Shown: positions 1-9,199, counted from the stretch's first letter. The stretch: DNA of 64,000 bases from Brevundimonas albigilva (GCF_023503965.1 NZ_CP097298.1:186001-250000), one strand, 5' to 3'. Numbers and translations: made by a program. Notes: a model not told the origin generated them from the sequence alone.

Positions 1-744
1 CACAAGGTGCTCGAGGCCCAGGGCTTCCAATTCTGCCTGGCGCACAAGGTGGTCGGATCGCGAATGGAGGCGGACGACGTCGTCCTTGAGGTCGAGCCCA
101 TGGGAGACGGCGCGCGAGGAACCATCAAGGCCGATGTCGTGCTCGTGTCCATTGGCCGACGTCCCGCCACCGACGGACTCGATCTGGAGACGGTCGGCAT
201 CAAGCCGGACCCAAGGGGCTATATTCCGGTCGACGACGGCTTTCGAACCAGCGCCGAAGGGGTCTACGCCATCGGCGATGTCATCGGCGGCGCCATGCTG
301 GCCCACAAGGCGGAGGAAGAAGGGATCGCCCTTGCCGAGCGCCTTGCCGGCGCCGCGGGCCATGTCGACTACGGAACGATCCCGGCCGTCGTCTACACCT
401 GGCCGGAACTGGCCTCAGTCGGGCGCACCGAGGACGACCTCAAGGCGGCCGGCGTGGCCTATCGCGTCGGGCGCTTTCCGTTCTCGGCAAACGCCATGGC
501 CAAGGCGCGGTTGGAGAAGAACGGGCTGGTCAAGGTGTTGTTGGCGGACGCCGGCACGGACAGGATTCTCGGCGTGCACATCCTGGGGCCGGACGCGGGC
601 AGCCTGATCCATGAAGCGGTCGCCGTCATGCAATTCGGCGCGGCGGCCGAAGACGTGGCGCGGACGAGCCATGCGCATCCGACGCTTCCGGAAGCCTTGC
701 GCGAGGCATGCCTGGCTGTGGCCGACCGCACGATCCACCTGTAA
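1..744 (+). CDS. lpdA: Dihydrolipoamide dehydrogenase, C-terminal part (5' end outside window)
   Basis: The frame is open from base 1, so the gene begins upstream of the window. About 248 residues are visible. They contain the end of the NAD domain (VLVSIGRRPATDGL), the FAD-contacting segment AIGDVIGGAMLAHKAEEEG, and a complete C-terminal dimerisation domain with the His/Glu pair in HAHPTLPE near the end. Those motifs are typical of E3 of 2-oxoacid dehydrogenase complexes, which reoxidises dihydrolipoyl groups and passes electrons to NAD+. The active-site disulfide lies outside the window, so a related flavoprotein disulfide reductase cannot be fully excluded. No E1/E2 genes are visible beside it. 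About 160 bases without a gene follow before the iron permease. Confidence 0.85.
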   Translation, partial: HKVLEAQGFQFCLAHKVVGSRMEADDVVLEVEPMGDGARGTIKADVVLVSIGRRPATDGLDLETVGIKPDPRGYIPVDDGFRTSAEGVYAIGDVIGGAMLAHKAEEEGIALAERLAGAAGHVDYGTIPAVVYTWPELASVGRTEDDLKAAGVAYRVGRFPFSANAMAKARLEKNGLVKVLLADAGTDRILGVHILGPDAGSLIHEAVAVMQFGAAAEDVARTSHAHPTLPEALREACLAVADRTIHL

Positions 745-878
745 CGACCGCCCGTCGCGTGGCTGCCCGGGCTGGCCGCGCGGCGCCGAGGCGTCCCGGC
801 GGGCGTAGAGGACCCGTAGCCGCCTACGAGCCCGGCCGCGTCGCGAATAAAGCGCGACAGCGTCGCCGCCTGAATGCT

Positions 879-897
879 AATGCGAGCCGTTCACATC
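879..897 (+). promoter_or_regulatory. Candidate Fur box upstream of the FTR1 gene
   Basis: The 19-base stretch AATGCGAGCCGTTCACATC agrees at about 14 of 19 positions with the classical ferric-uptake-regulator box written as AATGCGAATCATTCTCATT. It ends 10 bases before the ATG of the FTR1 iron permease, where a repressor would block transcription or translation start. The match was made by eye; binding is inference. Confidence 0.45.
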
Positions 898-907
898 TGG
901 ATTGACC

Positions 908-2838
908 ATGCGTCCTCTGCTCCGTCTGCTTGCCCTGCTGTTCGCCCTGGGGCTGGCCGCGCCCGCCCTGGCCCAGACGCCGTCCGCCTCCGAGGCCCAG
1001 GTCGCCTGGCGGCTGCTCGACTATGTAGCGGTCGACTACGCCGGCGCGGTGGCCGACGGTCAGGTGACCAATCCGGCCGAATACGGGGAGATGATCGAGT
1101 TCGGCGGCCAGATCCGGACCCGCCTGGACGCCCTGCCGCCGAATCCGGCCAAGGCCGGTCTGGTCCGCGACGCCGAGGCCCTGCAGGCGGCCATCAGGGA
1201 CAAGGCGGATCCGCGCGTCGTTGGCGACCGGGCCAAGGCGCTCGCCGGCGCGGTGCTGACGGCCTATCCGAGCCCGCTGGCGCCTTCGTTCCCGCCTGAT
1301 CTGGCCCGCGGCGCGACGCTCTATGCCGAGCAATGCTCGGTCTGCCATGGCGTGACCGGACGCGCCGACGGCCCGGGCGCCGAGGGGCTTGATCCGCCCG
1401 CGATCGCCTTCGCGGATGTGGAGCGCGCCCGTCAGCGCAGCGTGTTCGGCCTCTACCAGGTCATCGATCAGGGGCTGGAGGGCACGGCGATGGCCAGCTT
1501 CGCCCATCTGCCGGCCGAGGACCGCTGGGCCCTGGCCTCTACGTGGGCCGGTTCGCCTTCACCGACGCCGAAGCCGCCGAAGGTCGACGCCTCTGGGAGA
1601 GCGACCCGGCGATCCGCGCCGTCTTCCCGGACCTGGCCGCCCTCACCCAGGCGACGCCGGCCGAGCTGGCGACAAGGATCGGCGAGACGAAGGCACGGGC
1701 GGTCACGGCCTACCTGCGCCGCCACCCGGAGGCGACGGTCCGCGCCGAGGGATCGACCCTGTCCCTGGCCCGGACGCGACTGGCCGAAAGCGAGGCCGCC
1801 TATCGCCGGGGCGATCGCAGGGCCGCGACCGACCTGGCCCTGTCGGCCTATCTCGACGGCGTCGAACCGATGGAGCCGGCGCTGGGCGCCCGCGACGGCG
1901 CCTTGCTGCGGCGGGTCGAGACGGCCATGACCGACCTGCGCGTCTCGATCAGCAGGGGCGCGCCGGCCCAGGAGGTCGCGGACCGGGTCGCCCGCGCGAA
2001 CGCCCTGCTGGACACGGCCGAACGCGCACTCGCGCCCGAGGAGGCGGACAATCTCGCCAGCTTCCTCGGCGCCTTCACCATCCTGCTGCGCGAAGGTCTG
2101 GAAGCCATCTTCATCGTGGTGGCGATGATCGCCTTCCTCAGGAAGGCCGAACGTCCCGAGGTGCTGCGCTACGTCCACGGCGGCTGGGTGGCCGCGCTGG
2201 TCGCCGGCGGCGCCACCTGGGCGGCCGCGACCTTCTTCATCTCCATCAGCGGCGCCAGCCGGGAGCTGACCGAAGGGTTCGGCTCGCTTCTGGCGGCCGT
2301 CGTGCTCGTCTCGGTCGGCATCTGGATGCACGGCAAGTCGCACGCCGACGCCTGGCAGACCTATATCCGCGACAAGCTCTCTCACGCCCTGTCGAAACGG
2401 TCGGCCTGGTTCCTGTTCCTGCTGGCCTTCGTGGTGGTCTACCGCGAGGTGTTCGAGACCATCCTGTTCTATGCGGCGATCTGGAGCCAGGGCGGCCATC
2501 TCGGCATGCTGGCCGGCGCCCTTACGGCGGTGGCGATCCTGGCCGTGGTGGCCTGGGCCTTGCTGGCCTACAGCAAGCGCCTCCCGATCGGCCGGTTCTT
2601 CTCCCTGAGCTCGATCCTGATGGCCATCCTGTCGGTCGTCCTCGTCGGCAAGGGGGTGGCGGCGCTGCAGGAGGCGGGCTGGCTCGATGTCCATCCGCTG
2701 GCGTGGATCCCCCGCATCGAGATCCTCGGTCTTTATCCGACGGTCGAAGGCGTCGCCGTTCAGCTTCTGACGATCGCTATCCTCGTGGTCGGCTTCTCCC
2801 GGCATGCGGCGCCGAAAGGCGCGCGCCCAGCCTCTTGA
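908..2838 (+). pseudogene. Cytochrome c / FTR1-family iron permease, split by a frameshift
   Basis: The predicted role is high-affinity iron uptake, oxidising Fe(II) and importing it. An ATG at 908 starts a signal peptide (LLALLFALGLAAPALAQ), followed by a helical domain and a c-type haem site C143-x2-C146-H147. The reading frame then moves by -1 at about 1537-1540: restoring one T turns the break into GCC TTC TAC GTG (AFYVGRF) and joins the second half. That half carries the multi-helix FTR1 domain with both REGLE-type iron motifs (LREGLEAIF and YREVFETIL). Combined length would be about 643 codons, normal for this fused family. Upstream TTG 902 was rejected in favour of ATG 908. As written, the product would be truncated after the haem domain. 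Confidence 0.85.
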
Positions 2839-2969
2839 GCGGGCGTCTGAGGCCCTCAACTGCGACCCGTTGGCAGGGTTTCGGAGCTGCTTGGGCGCCG
2901 ATAGCCGCGCAGTCCGCGGATACCCAAGGTGCGGGGCCGCAGCCGATAGCGTGCGGAGACCACCCTTGG

Positions 2970-3014
2970 TGCGGAGATTAGGCGCCCTATTCTCCGCACT
3001 TCGCGCGGAGAATA
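2970..3014. promoter_or_regulatory. Operator 1 of fic: overlapping inverted repeats
   Basis: A 29-bp inverted repeat at 2970-2998 has arms TGCGGAGATTAG and CTATTCTCCGCA around GCGCC (one mismatch). Its right arm is reused in a second inverted repeat, TATTCTCCGC (2988-2997) with a perfect partner GCGGAGAATA at 3005-3014. It sits just upstream of fic and resembles operator 2 in sequence and length. It probably binds a dimeric repressor; binding by the Fic protein's own C-terminal winged-helix-like domain is inference. Confidence 0.6.
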
Positions 3015-3024
3015 ACCTTGCTCT

Positions 3025-3053
3025 TGCGGCGAATAGCGCCCATATTCTCCGCA
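3025..3053. promoter_or_regulatory. Operator 2 of fic: 29-bp inverted repeat ending at the RBS
   Basis: Arms TGCGGCGAATAG and CATATTCTCCGCA give the same 29-bp layout as operator 1, with start points exactly 55 bp apart, about five helical turns. The right arm abuts AAGGAG (3053-3058), the ribosome binding site of fic, so an occupied site would block the start region. This is a tandem operator arrangement suited to cooperative repression. Confidence 0.6.
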
Positions 3054-3066
3054 AGGAGTGCGGGGA

Positions 3067-4176
3067 ATGGCGCAATACATCCATGAGATCGAAGGCTGGC
3101 CGCGTCTGGACTGGCGCGCTGACGCGCTTGCCGATCGCCTCGCAGCCGTCCGTCATCGCCAGGGCCTTCTGCTTGGCCGGATGCACACGCTCGGCTTCGA
3201 CCTCCGCGCTGAAGCCGTCCTCGAGACCCTTACCGAAGATGTCCTGAAATCCAGCGAAATCGAAGGCGAGCTGCTCGACAAGGATCAGGTGCGATCCTCC
3301 ATCGCCCGCCGCCTCGGCATGGATATCGGGGCCCTCGCCGACGCGGATCGCAACGTCGAAGGCGTCGTCGAAATGATGCTCGACGCGACCCAGAACTTTG
3401 CGTCTCCGCTCACCGAGGAACGGCTGTTCGCCTGGCACGCCGCCCTGTTTCCGACCGGGCGCAGCGGCATGACGAGGATCGTCGTCGGCGCCTGGCGCAA
3501 CGAGAGCTCCGGCCCGATGCAGGTCGTCTCGGGCCCCTTCGGACGAGAGCGCGTGCACTATGAAGCGCCCCTTGCCGACCGTCTGCAGGACGAGATGCGG
3601 GCGTTCCTCGACTGGTTCAATGACGAGCCGCGGACGGATCCGGTCCTCAAGGCCGCGATCGCCCACCTGTGGTTCGTGACCATCCACCCGTTCGACGACG
3701 GGAACGGCCGGATCGCGCGGGCGATCGCCGACATGGCGCTCGCCCGCTCCGAGAAAAGCGCTCAACGCTTCTACAGCATGTCCGCCCAGATCAGGCTGGA
3801 GCGCAAGGACTACTACGCCACCCTGGAGGCGACCCAGAAAGGCGCGCTGGACGTGTCCCTCTGGCTGGACTGGTTCCTCGGCTGCCTCGATCGCGCGTTC
3901 GATGGCGCGGAAACCACCCTGACGCATGTCATGCGCAAGGCGCGCTTCTGGGAGGCGCTAGCAGGTCAGACGTTGAGCGAGCGCCAGAGCACGGTCATCA
4001 ACCGGCTGCTCGACGGCTTCGAAGGCAAGCTCACCTCGACCAAATGGGCGGCGCTGACGAGGTCCTCGCCCGACACGGCCCTGCGCGACATCAACGATCT
4101 GGTGGGGCGGGGCATCCTCGTGAAGGATGAAGGCGGCGGGCGCAGCACAAGCTATTCGCTGGTCGATCGAGGATAG
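3067..4176 (+). CDS. Fic-family protein (AMPylator) with N-terminal inhibitory motif and C-terminal DNA-binding-like domain
   Basis: Fic proteins transfer AMP, or a related nucleotide moiety, from a nucleotide substrate to a target hydroxyl. This one is 369 residues from ATG 3067, chosen because AAGGAG lies 8 bases upstream; GTG 3058 is less likely. The N-terminal half resembles DUF4172 and contains the class II inhibitory motif S62-x3-E66-G67 (SSEIEGE). The catalytic motif HPFDDGNGR is at residues 207-215 and is complete. Roughly the last 70 residues (from about LSERQSTVINRLLDGFEGKL) look like a winged helix found in this Fic subfamily. The gene is monocistronic and flanked by palindromes on both sides. 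No antitoxin gene is adjacent, which fits a self-inhibited and self-regulated enzyme. The target is unknown. Confidence 0.88.
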   Translation: MAQYIHEIEGWPRLDWRADALADRLAAVRHRQGLLLGRMHTLGFDLRAEAVLETLTEDVLKSSEIEGELLDKDQVRSSIARRLGMDIGALADADRNVEGVVEMMLDATQNFASPLTEERLFAWHAALFPTGRSGMTRIVVGAWRNESSGPMQVVSGPFGRERVHYEAPLADRLQDEMRAFLDWFNDEPRTDPVLKAAIAHLWFVTIHPFDDGNGRIARAIADMALARSEKSAQRFYSMSAQIRLERKDYYATLEATQKGALDVSLWLDWFLGCLDRAFDGAETTLTHVMRKARFWEALAGQTLSERQSTVINRLLDGFEGKLTSTKWAALTRSSPDTALRDINDLVGRGILVKDEGGGRSTSYSLVDRG

Positions 4177-4252
4177 GCGGGACCGCACGACGCCGGCACG
4201 GCACTTCGCCAGGTCGGTCGCTCAAGACCCGAGCCTCAACAGGGAGGATCGC

Positions 4253-4314
4253 AATTCGCCACATCTGGCGAGTTACCGCCAACAACCCGCCTAATTCGCC
4301 AGAAGTGGCGAATT
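4253..4314. repeat. Pair of 22-bp palindromes between convergent fic and arsH
   Basis: AATTCGCCA-CATC-TGGCGAGTT (4253-4274) and AATTCGCCA-GAAG-TGGCGAATT (4293-4314) are two near-identical palindromes, each followed by ACC, with start points exactly 40 bp apart. The second is a perfect inverted repeat. They look like a tandem operator, yet they lie between the 3' ends of fic and arsH where no start codon is nearby. They differ from the fic operators but share the ATTC(T/G)CC core style. Confidence 0.6.
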
Positions 4315-4362
4315 ACCACCTTTGCCAGGCGCGCGACGCCGCAAGGCGCCGCCGACGCGGCC

Positions 4363-5117
4363 TCACGCCTGACGCGCGATGGCGATGGCGGAGAGATCCG
4401 CTGCGGCCTCGACCGGACTGCCGGCCGCCTTGCGCTCGGAGTAGCGGTCCACGAGCTGGGTGGCGTGCGGTCGAGTGAGGACAGTGAAGCGCACCAGCTC
4501 CTCCATCACATCGACGATGCGCTCATAGTAGGCCGAAGCTTCATCCGGCCGGCCTCGTCGAACTCCTGAAAGGCCTTGGCCACGCTCGACTGGTTGGGAA
4601 TGGTGATCATCCGCATCCAGCGGCCCAGAAGGCGCAGGGTGTTGACGGCGTTGAAGCTCTGGGAACCGCCCGACACCTGCATCACCGCGAGCGTGCGGCC
4701 CTGGGTCGGGCGCATGCCGCCCAAACTCAATGGCAGGTGATCGATCTGCAGCTTCATCAGTCCGGAGACCTGGCCGTGCCGTTCCGGACTGCACCAGACC
4801 ATGCCCTCCGACCACAGGGCGTGCTCGCGCAGCTCGCGCACCGCCGGATGGTCGTCGTCGCCGGGCGAGCCCGGCAGAGGCAGGTCGGAGGGGTCGAAGA
4901 TGCGGGTCTCGCATCCCATGCGCTGCAGCAAGCGGGCCGCTTCCTCGACGCAGAGCCGCGAATAGGAGCGCTCGCGCAGCGACCCGTACAGGAGAAGGAT
5001 GCGTGGCGGGTGGTCGTGCGGACCCAGGCCGGCGGCCGGGTTGCTCGACAGATAGGCCGCGTCCAGGGCCGGCAGATGATCGGGATCCGGCAGCGGCCGC
5101 AGGCGGGCGAAGATCAT
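4363..5117 (-). pseudogene. arsH: ArsH NADPH-dependent FMN reductase, split by a frameshift
   Basis: ArsH is a flavoprotein that oxidises trivalent organoarsenicals. The first frame (from ATG at 5117) carries the flavodoxin-like FMN site ([13 protein letters not shown]) and runs to FDEAGRMK. The matching C-terminus ([19 protein letters not shown] and VDRYSERK) is in the next frame. Restoring one G on the + strand near 4538 (AAG CCT TCG on the coding strand) gives MKPSAYYER, the family sequence. The start overlaps the arsN stop as ATGA, so translation is coupled. It is the last gene of the ars operon. As written, the C-terminal quarter is lost. Confidence 0.88.
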
Positions 5118-5533
5118 CCGAGATCCTTGGTCAGATAGGCGGCCGAGGCCGGGCAGATGTCTGCGAACTCGCGGGTTCGCCGGATCGCGGCGGGCGCGGC
5201 CGCCCGATCTGCGGCGGCGAAGCCGCGCCGGGCGAAGAAGGGCTCGGCCGTCGTGGTGAGCAGGTGGAGCCGTTCTCCGCCCAGCTCGCTCGCCGCGGCC
5301 TCGGCGGCGCTCAGGATCCGGCTCCCGAGCCCCCGCGAATTCAGGCCAGCGAGTACGACCAGGGAGCGCAGCAGCAGGTCCCGCCCCTCTCCTTCCAGGC
5401 CGACGTAGCCGGCCAGGGCGCTGTCGTCGTCGGCTCGGAAGTAGCGGCCGGCCCCGGGCTCCGGCAGGCCCTCGCCCTGCAGGGCCGCGATCAGGCCGGC
5501 GTCATCCGCGTCCAGGAGATGCAGCACGACCAT
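5114..5533 (-). CDS. arsN2: ArsN2-like GNAT acetyltransferase of the arsenic operon
   Basis: A 139-residue GNAT-fold protein. The acetyl-CoA loop region is readable around [20 protein letters not shown] (about residues 58-77), followed by the C-terminal [13 protein letters not shown] segment typical of the fold. ArsN proteins N-acetylate arsenical compounds, and members sitting between acr3 and arsH are usually called ArsN2; the exact substrate is not established by sequence. The ATG shares one base with the arsB/acr3 stop (TGATG), and its own stop overlaps the arsH start (ATGA). Both junctions indicate translational coupling. Confidence 0.75.
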   Translation of the reverse strand: MVVLHLLDADDAGLIAALQGEGLPEPGAGRYFRADDDSALAGYVGLEGEGRDLLLRSLVVLAGLNSRGLGSRILSAAEAAASELGGERLHLLTTTAEPFFARRGFAAADRAAAPAAIRRTREFADICPASAAYLTKDLG

Positions 5534-6621
5534 CAGGCGGCGTCCGCCGGCGGGGCCGTGTCCGGAAACCAGCGTCGGCCCATCCACAGCGCGACCGAGA
5601 CCAGAAGGATCAGCACCGGCACCTCGACCAGCGGACCGATGACCGCAGCGAAGGCGACCGGCGAGGTCAGCCCGAAGGCCGCGATGGCCACCGCGATGGC
5701 CAGCTCGAAATTGTTCGAGGCGGCGGTGAAGGCCAGGGCGGTCGTGCGCGGGTAGTCGGCATCGATCAGCTTGCCCATGAGGAAGCTGACCACGAACATG
5801 ACGAGGAAGTAGATGGTCAGGGGAATGGCGATGCGCAGGGCGTCCAGCGGCAGGGCCACCACCTCGCCGCCCTTCAGGCTGAACATGACCACGATGGTGA
5901 ACAGCAGGGCGATCAGGGTGATCGGTCCGATGCGCGGCAGGAAGCGCCGCTCGTACCAGTCGGCCCCGCGGCGGGCGATCAGGCTGCGCCGGGTCAGGAA
6001 GCCGGCCAGGAAGGGAAGACCGAGGTAGACGAGAACGGCGCCGGCGATGGTCCAGACGCTGACGTCCACCACGCTGCCCTGCAGGCCGAACAGGGGCGGC
6101 AGGACGGTGAGGAAGACCCAGGCGTAGAGGCTGAAGAACAGGATCTGGAAGATCGAGTTGAACGCGACGAGACCGGCGACATACTGGTCGTCGCCCCGCG
6201 CCAGTTGGTTCCAGACCAGCACCATGGCGATGCAGCGCGCCAGCCCGATCAGGATCACGCCGGTCATGTATTCCGGCTGGTCGCGCAGGAAGATGACCGC
6301 AAGGGCGAACATCAGCACAGGGCCCAGCACCCAGTTCTGGAACAGGGACAGGGCCAGCACCCGCTTGTCGGCGAAGACGCGCGGCAGTTCCTCGTACCGG
6401 ACCCTGGCCAGCGGAGGATACATCATCAGGATCAGGCCGATGGCGATCGGAATGTTGGTGGTCCCGACCGAGAGGCCGTCGACCCAGGCGGGCAGGCCGG
6501 GAACCAGAGTCCCCAGTGCGACGCCCAAAGCCATGGCGGCGAAGATCCATCCCGTCAGCCAGCGGTCGAGAAAGGACAGGCGGCGCGGCGGGGCCGCGTC
6601 GGTGACCGGCGTATCGATCAT
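5533..6621 (-). CDS. arsB: ACR3-family arsenite efflux permease
   Basis: An integral membrane carrier of 362 residues with about ten hydrophobic segments. It exports arsenite using the membrane potential. Diagnostic residues are present: the conserved cysteine of TM4 in [19 protein letters not shown], and the glutamate segment [14 protein letters not shown] in TM9. The start at 6621 overlaps the arsC stop (ATGA). It lies between arsC and arsN in the operon. Often annotated arsB although it belongs to the Acr3 family, not the ArsB family. Confidence 0.93.
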   Translation of the reverse strand: MIDTPVTDAAPPRRLSFLDRWLTGWIFAAMALGVALGTLVPGLPAWVDGLSVGTTNIPIAIGLILMMYPPLARVRYEELPRVFADKRVLALSLFQNWVLGPVLMFALAVIFLRDQPEYMTGVILIGLARCIAMVLVWNQLARGDDQYVAGLVAFNSIFQILFFSLYAWVFLTVLPPLFGLQGSVVDVSVWTIAGAVLVYLGLPFLAGFLTRRSLIARRGADWYERRFLPRIGPITLIALLFTIVVMFSLKGGEVVALPLDALRIAIPLTIYFLVMFVVSFLMGKLIDADYPRTTALAFTAASNNFELAIAVAIAAFGLTSPVAFAAVIGPLVEVPVLILLVSVALWMGRRWFPDTAPPADAA

Positions 6622-7043
6622 CGCGCCACCCGAAGGCCAGCCGCCTCGATGACGACCTCGCCGTCCTCCTTGGTGAACCGCTTGAGATCATCGGCGGGCA
6701 GGAGGTCCAGAACGGCCTCGGACGGTCGGCACAGGCCGACGCCGAGAGGACTGACGACGATCGGGCGATTGAGCAGGATCGGATGGGCCTCGATCGCATC
6801 GAGCAACTGATCGTCTGTCAGGCCCGGGTCCCCGAGGCCCAGGTCGGCGAAGGGCGTGCCCTTGTCGCGCAACAGGTCGCGCAGCGGCTTGCCGGTTCGT
6901 TCGGCCAGCCAGGCGATCATGACGCGCGATGGCGGCGACCTCAGATACTCGATGACGTGCGGCTCGATGCCGACGTGGCGAATGAGCTCCAGAGCGTTGC
7001 GCGACGTCCCGCAGGCCGGGTTGTGATAGATGATGACGTCCAC
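6618..7043 (-). CDS. arsC: Arsenate reductase, glutaredoxin-dependent
   Basis: Reduces arsenate to arsenite, which Acr3 exports. The 141-residue protein starts [15 protein letters not shown] with catalytic Cys11 in the HNPxCGTSR loop, and has the substrate arginine in [12 protein letters not shown]. That is the thioredoxin-fold, glutaredoxin-coupled class. Its stop overlaps the acr3 start, and it begins 7 bases after the arsR stop, so it is the second gene of one transcript. Confidence 0.95.
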   Translation of the reverse strand: MDVIIYHNPACGTSRNALELIRHVGIEPHVIEYLRSPPSRVMIAWLAERTGKPLRDLLRDKGTPFADLGLGDPGLTDDQLLDAIEAHPILLNRPIVVSPLGVGLCRPSEAVLDLLPADDLKRFTKEDGEVVIEAAGLRVAR

Positions 7044-7050
7044 GGGATCC

Positions 7051-7386
7051 TCAGGCGCAGCAGGGGGTCAGTTCGGCCAGCAGAGGCTCGCATAGCTCCG
7101 CCCGGCCGCCGCAGCAGTCCTTGAGCAGGAACAGGACCAGGTCGCGCAGCCGGTCCAGATCGGCCCGGTAGATGATCGACCGGCTGCGACGCTCCGATTT
7201 GATAAGTCCCGCTCGGGACAGCACCCCCAGATGCGACGACAGGGTATTGGCCGGGATCGCCAGATGGTTGGAGATGTCACCGGCCGGCAGACCGGCCGGT
7301 TCGTGCCGCACGAGAAGTCGGAACGCCTCCAGCCGCGTCGACTGCGCCAGGGCGGCGAGAGCAAGAATCGAGGCTGCGGTTTCCAT
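7051..7386 (-). CDS. arsR: ArsR-family arsenite-responsive repressor
   Basis: A 111-residue winged-helix repressor. The recognition region is IPANTLSSHLGVLSRAGLI (about residues 44-62). It lacks the classical ELCVCDL metal box. Instead a C-terminal cysteine set, Cys91-Cys92-x6-Cys99 (DCCGGRAELC), matches the layout of the Acidithiobacillus-type ArsR As(III) site; two further cysteines end the protein. First gene of arsR-arsC-acr3-arsN-arsH. Expected to repress its own operon and leave DNA when arsenite binds. Confidence 0.93.
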   Translation of the reverse strand: METAASILALAALAQSTRLEAFRLLVRHEPAGLPAGDISNHLAIPANTLSSHLGVLSRAGLIKSERRSRSIIYRADLDRLRDLVLFLLKDCCGGRAELCEPLLAELTPCCA

Positions 7387-7391
7387 ATTTC

Positions 7392-7407
7392 CGAACTAGT
7401 CGAACTA
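7392..7407. promoter_or_regulatory. Candidate ArsR operator just upstream of arsR
   Basis: CGAACTA occurs twice with a 9-base period (7392-7398 and 7401-7407), beginning 6 bases from the arsR ATG. The combined element reads CGAACTAGTCGAACTA. The position directly in front of the operon fits an autorepressor site. No clear -35/-10 pair was assigned. Confidence 0.4.
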
Positions 7408-7522
7408 TAGAAATGTGCAATCCCCGCTCTGCAGCCGGCCGTAAGCTTACGGTGGAGAGTTTGGCGGGTTGGCCTGCCGCAGCCTTTCGAGTTCGATTCC
7501 CATGACAACATGGAGATCTTCG

Positions 7523-7811
7523 ATGGCCCAGGCCGACCCGCCGCTGAGGCGCACGATCAAGAAGCCGCAGCTCCGTCAGATGGTGCCATTGGCGGACAGC
7601 ACCATCTGAGATGGAGCAGCGCGGCCAGTTTCCCCGGCGCTTCCTGCTGACCCCGCGCTGCGTGGTCTGGGACCTGGCCGAGGTGGAAGCCTGGCTGGCG
7701 CTTCGGCGGGCCAAGCCGATCCGCCGGGCGCCGCCGCCCGATGTCCGCAAGCGGATCACCCGCCCGGTCAGAGCCGCGGATCGAAACGAGGGCCGGCCGT
7801 TTCCGGGATAG
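7523..7811 (+). pseudogene. AlpA-family phage/island transcriptional regulator, frameshifted
   Basis: AlpA regulators are small MerR-like helix-turn-helix proteins that control excision of integrated elements. Frame 1 (ATG 7523, with GGAG 7 bases upstream) encodes RRTIKKPQLRQMVPLADSTI and then meets TGA. Frame 2 continues EMEQRGQFPRRFLLTPRCVVWDLAEVEAWL. Joining them needs two bases at about 7606 (ATC TAC GAG ATG), giving the family motif STIYEMEQRGQFP. The gene is convergent with the integrase and overlaps its 3' end by 44 bases. As written it yields only a 28-residue fragment. Confidence 0.75.
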
Positions 7812-9020
7812 TCAGATCCGGCGTGAATCCGCGCCCCGCCTCCCAGGCGTCCACGGCGTCTGACCACTGCTGGGCCATGTGGCGCCGCTGGGCCTCGAAT
7901 TCGGCCTTGTTGTACACGCCGCGGGAAGATCGCTCTTCGTGGGCGAGGCATTTCTCGATCCAGTCCGAGTTGAAACTCATCTCGTGCAGGAGCGTGGAGG
8001 CCGTCCGGCGCAGGTCGTGAACCGTGAAGGGCTCCAGGGGCAGATCGCGCTCGCGCGCCAGCTCGGCGATGGCGCTGGTCACCCGGTTGAAAGTCGCCCG
8101 CGACATCGGCGCGTCGGCGTCATAGCGCGACGGCAGGATGTAGCGAGAGTTCCCGGCGCAGGTCTTCAGCGCGATCAGGATGTCGAGCATCTGGGTCGAC
8201 AGGTAGACGTTATGCGGCCGCGACCGCTTCATCCGCTCTTTCGGGATCGACCAAACTGCGTTCTCGAAATCGACCTCGTCCCAGGTCCCGTCCTGCAATT
8301 CGCTCTTCCGCACCATGCTCAGCAGGATGAACTTCAGCCCGAGACGGATGGTCGGCAGGGTGGCCACCTCCCCCAGCAGGTTCAGCGCGATCCGGATCTC
8401 GCTCGGCGACAGCGACCGGTCCCGCGGCCGGAAGGTCGCGATGGACGCCGGCCCGACCCCGTCGGCGGGATTGTCGATCTTCTCGCCGTGCAGGATGGCG
8501 TAGGCGTAGATTTGTTTGACGATGTCGCGAACATGGATGCCGTCGCCGGGGCGCCGCGATCCACAATGGTCATGCAGTGCGCTCTCAGGTCGTTCGGCGT
8601 GATCTCGTTCAGGAGCCGGTTTCGCCATTCGGGCAAAACCTCTCGGTTGAAGATCGACCGTCGCATCTGGCGCGTGCTGTCGGCCATCGGAGCGTGGTCC
8701 ATCCACCGGATCGCCACCTGTTCAAACCGCTGGGCCTCTCTCAGCCTGCGTTTCACGCGTTGCTTGTCCAGCGCCGGTGAAACGCCCTCGGCGATCAGGC
8801 GCTTCGCTTCACGCAGCTTTTCCCGCGCCTCCCCCAGGGAGAGTCCCGCCGGACCGTAGGAACCGAAGGTCACCGTCTCGCGCCGCCCGTTGAAGCGATA
8901 GTCGTACCGGAAAGCGATGCCGCCTGTCGGTGTTACGAGCACGTACAAACCGTCCCTGTCGGTCTTTTTGTACGCTTTTGATTTCCCTCGCGTATTTCGC
9001 AATTCTGCGTCGGTTAGCAT
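7768..9020 (-). pseudogene. Tyrosine-family integrase, frameshifted
   Basis: A P4-type site-specific recombinase of about 417 residues. The first part (ATG at 9020; MLTDAELRNTRGKSKAYKKT) is the DUF4102 arm-binding domain. The second part holds the catalytic domain with R...HDLRRT and a late His in CLAHEERSSRGVYNK; the Tyr nucleophile is in VYNKAEF. The two are in different frames: adding one G on the + strand near 8537-8540 restores APATAIHVRDIVKQIYAYA. The neighbouring AlpA regulator makes this an integration module. No tRNA is adjacent to this copy, so it may be a nested or relocated element. Confidence 0.85.
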
Positions 9021-9034
9021 GCGAATTTTACTCC

Positions 9035-9181
9035 AAAAGACCGTCAGGCGTTTTCGGGGTCTTCGGCAGCGATTTCTTCAAGAAACTCATAGGCTTGTTT
9101 CAGAAAAAAGACCGTCAGGACGCCCTCAGCCCTATGAGGGTATGAATCGGGGGGTCGAGAGGCAACGGGAGAAAGACCGTC
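9035..9181 (+). repeat. Three direct copies of AAAGACCGTC upstream of the integrase
   Basis: AAAGACCGTC begins at 9036, 9107 and 9172. The first two copies extend to AAAAGACCGTCAGG. A related sequence (AAAAAGACCGACAGG) lies on the minus strand inside the first codons of the integrase gene (about 8953-8967). Repeats of this size beside an integrase are typical arm-type or excisionase sites, but no binding evidence exists. Confidence 0.5.
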
Positions 9182-9199
9182 TGGCATACCGACACACGG

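Noticed and set aside
1468..3927. An 819-codon minus-strand frame over FTR1 and fic
   Set aside because: Both sense genes have clear motifs; the antisense frame has none.
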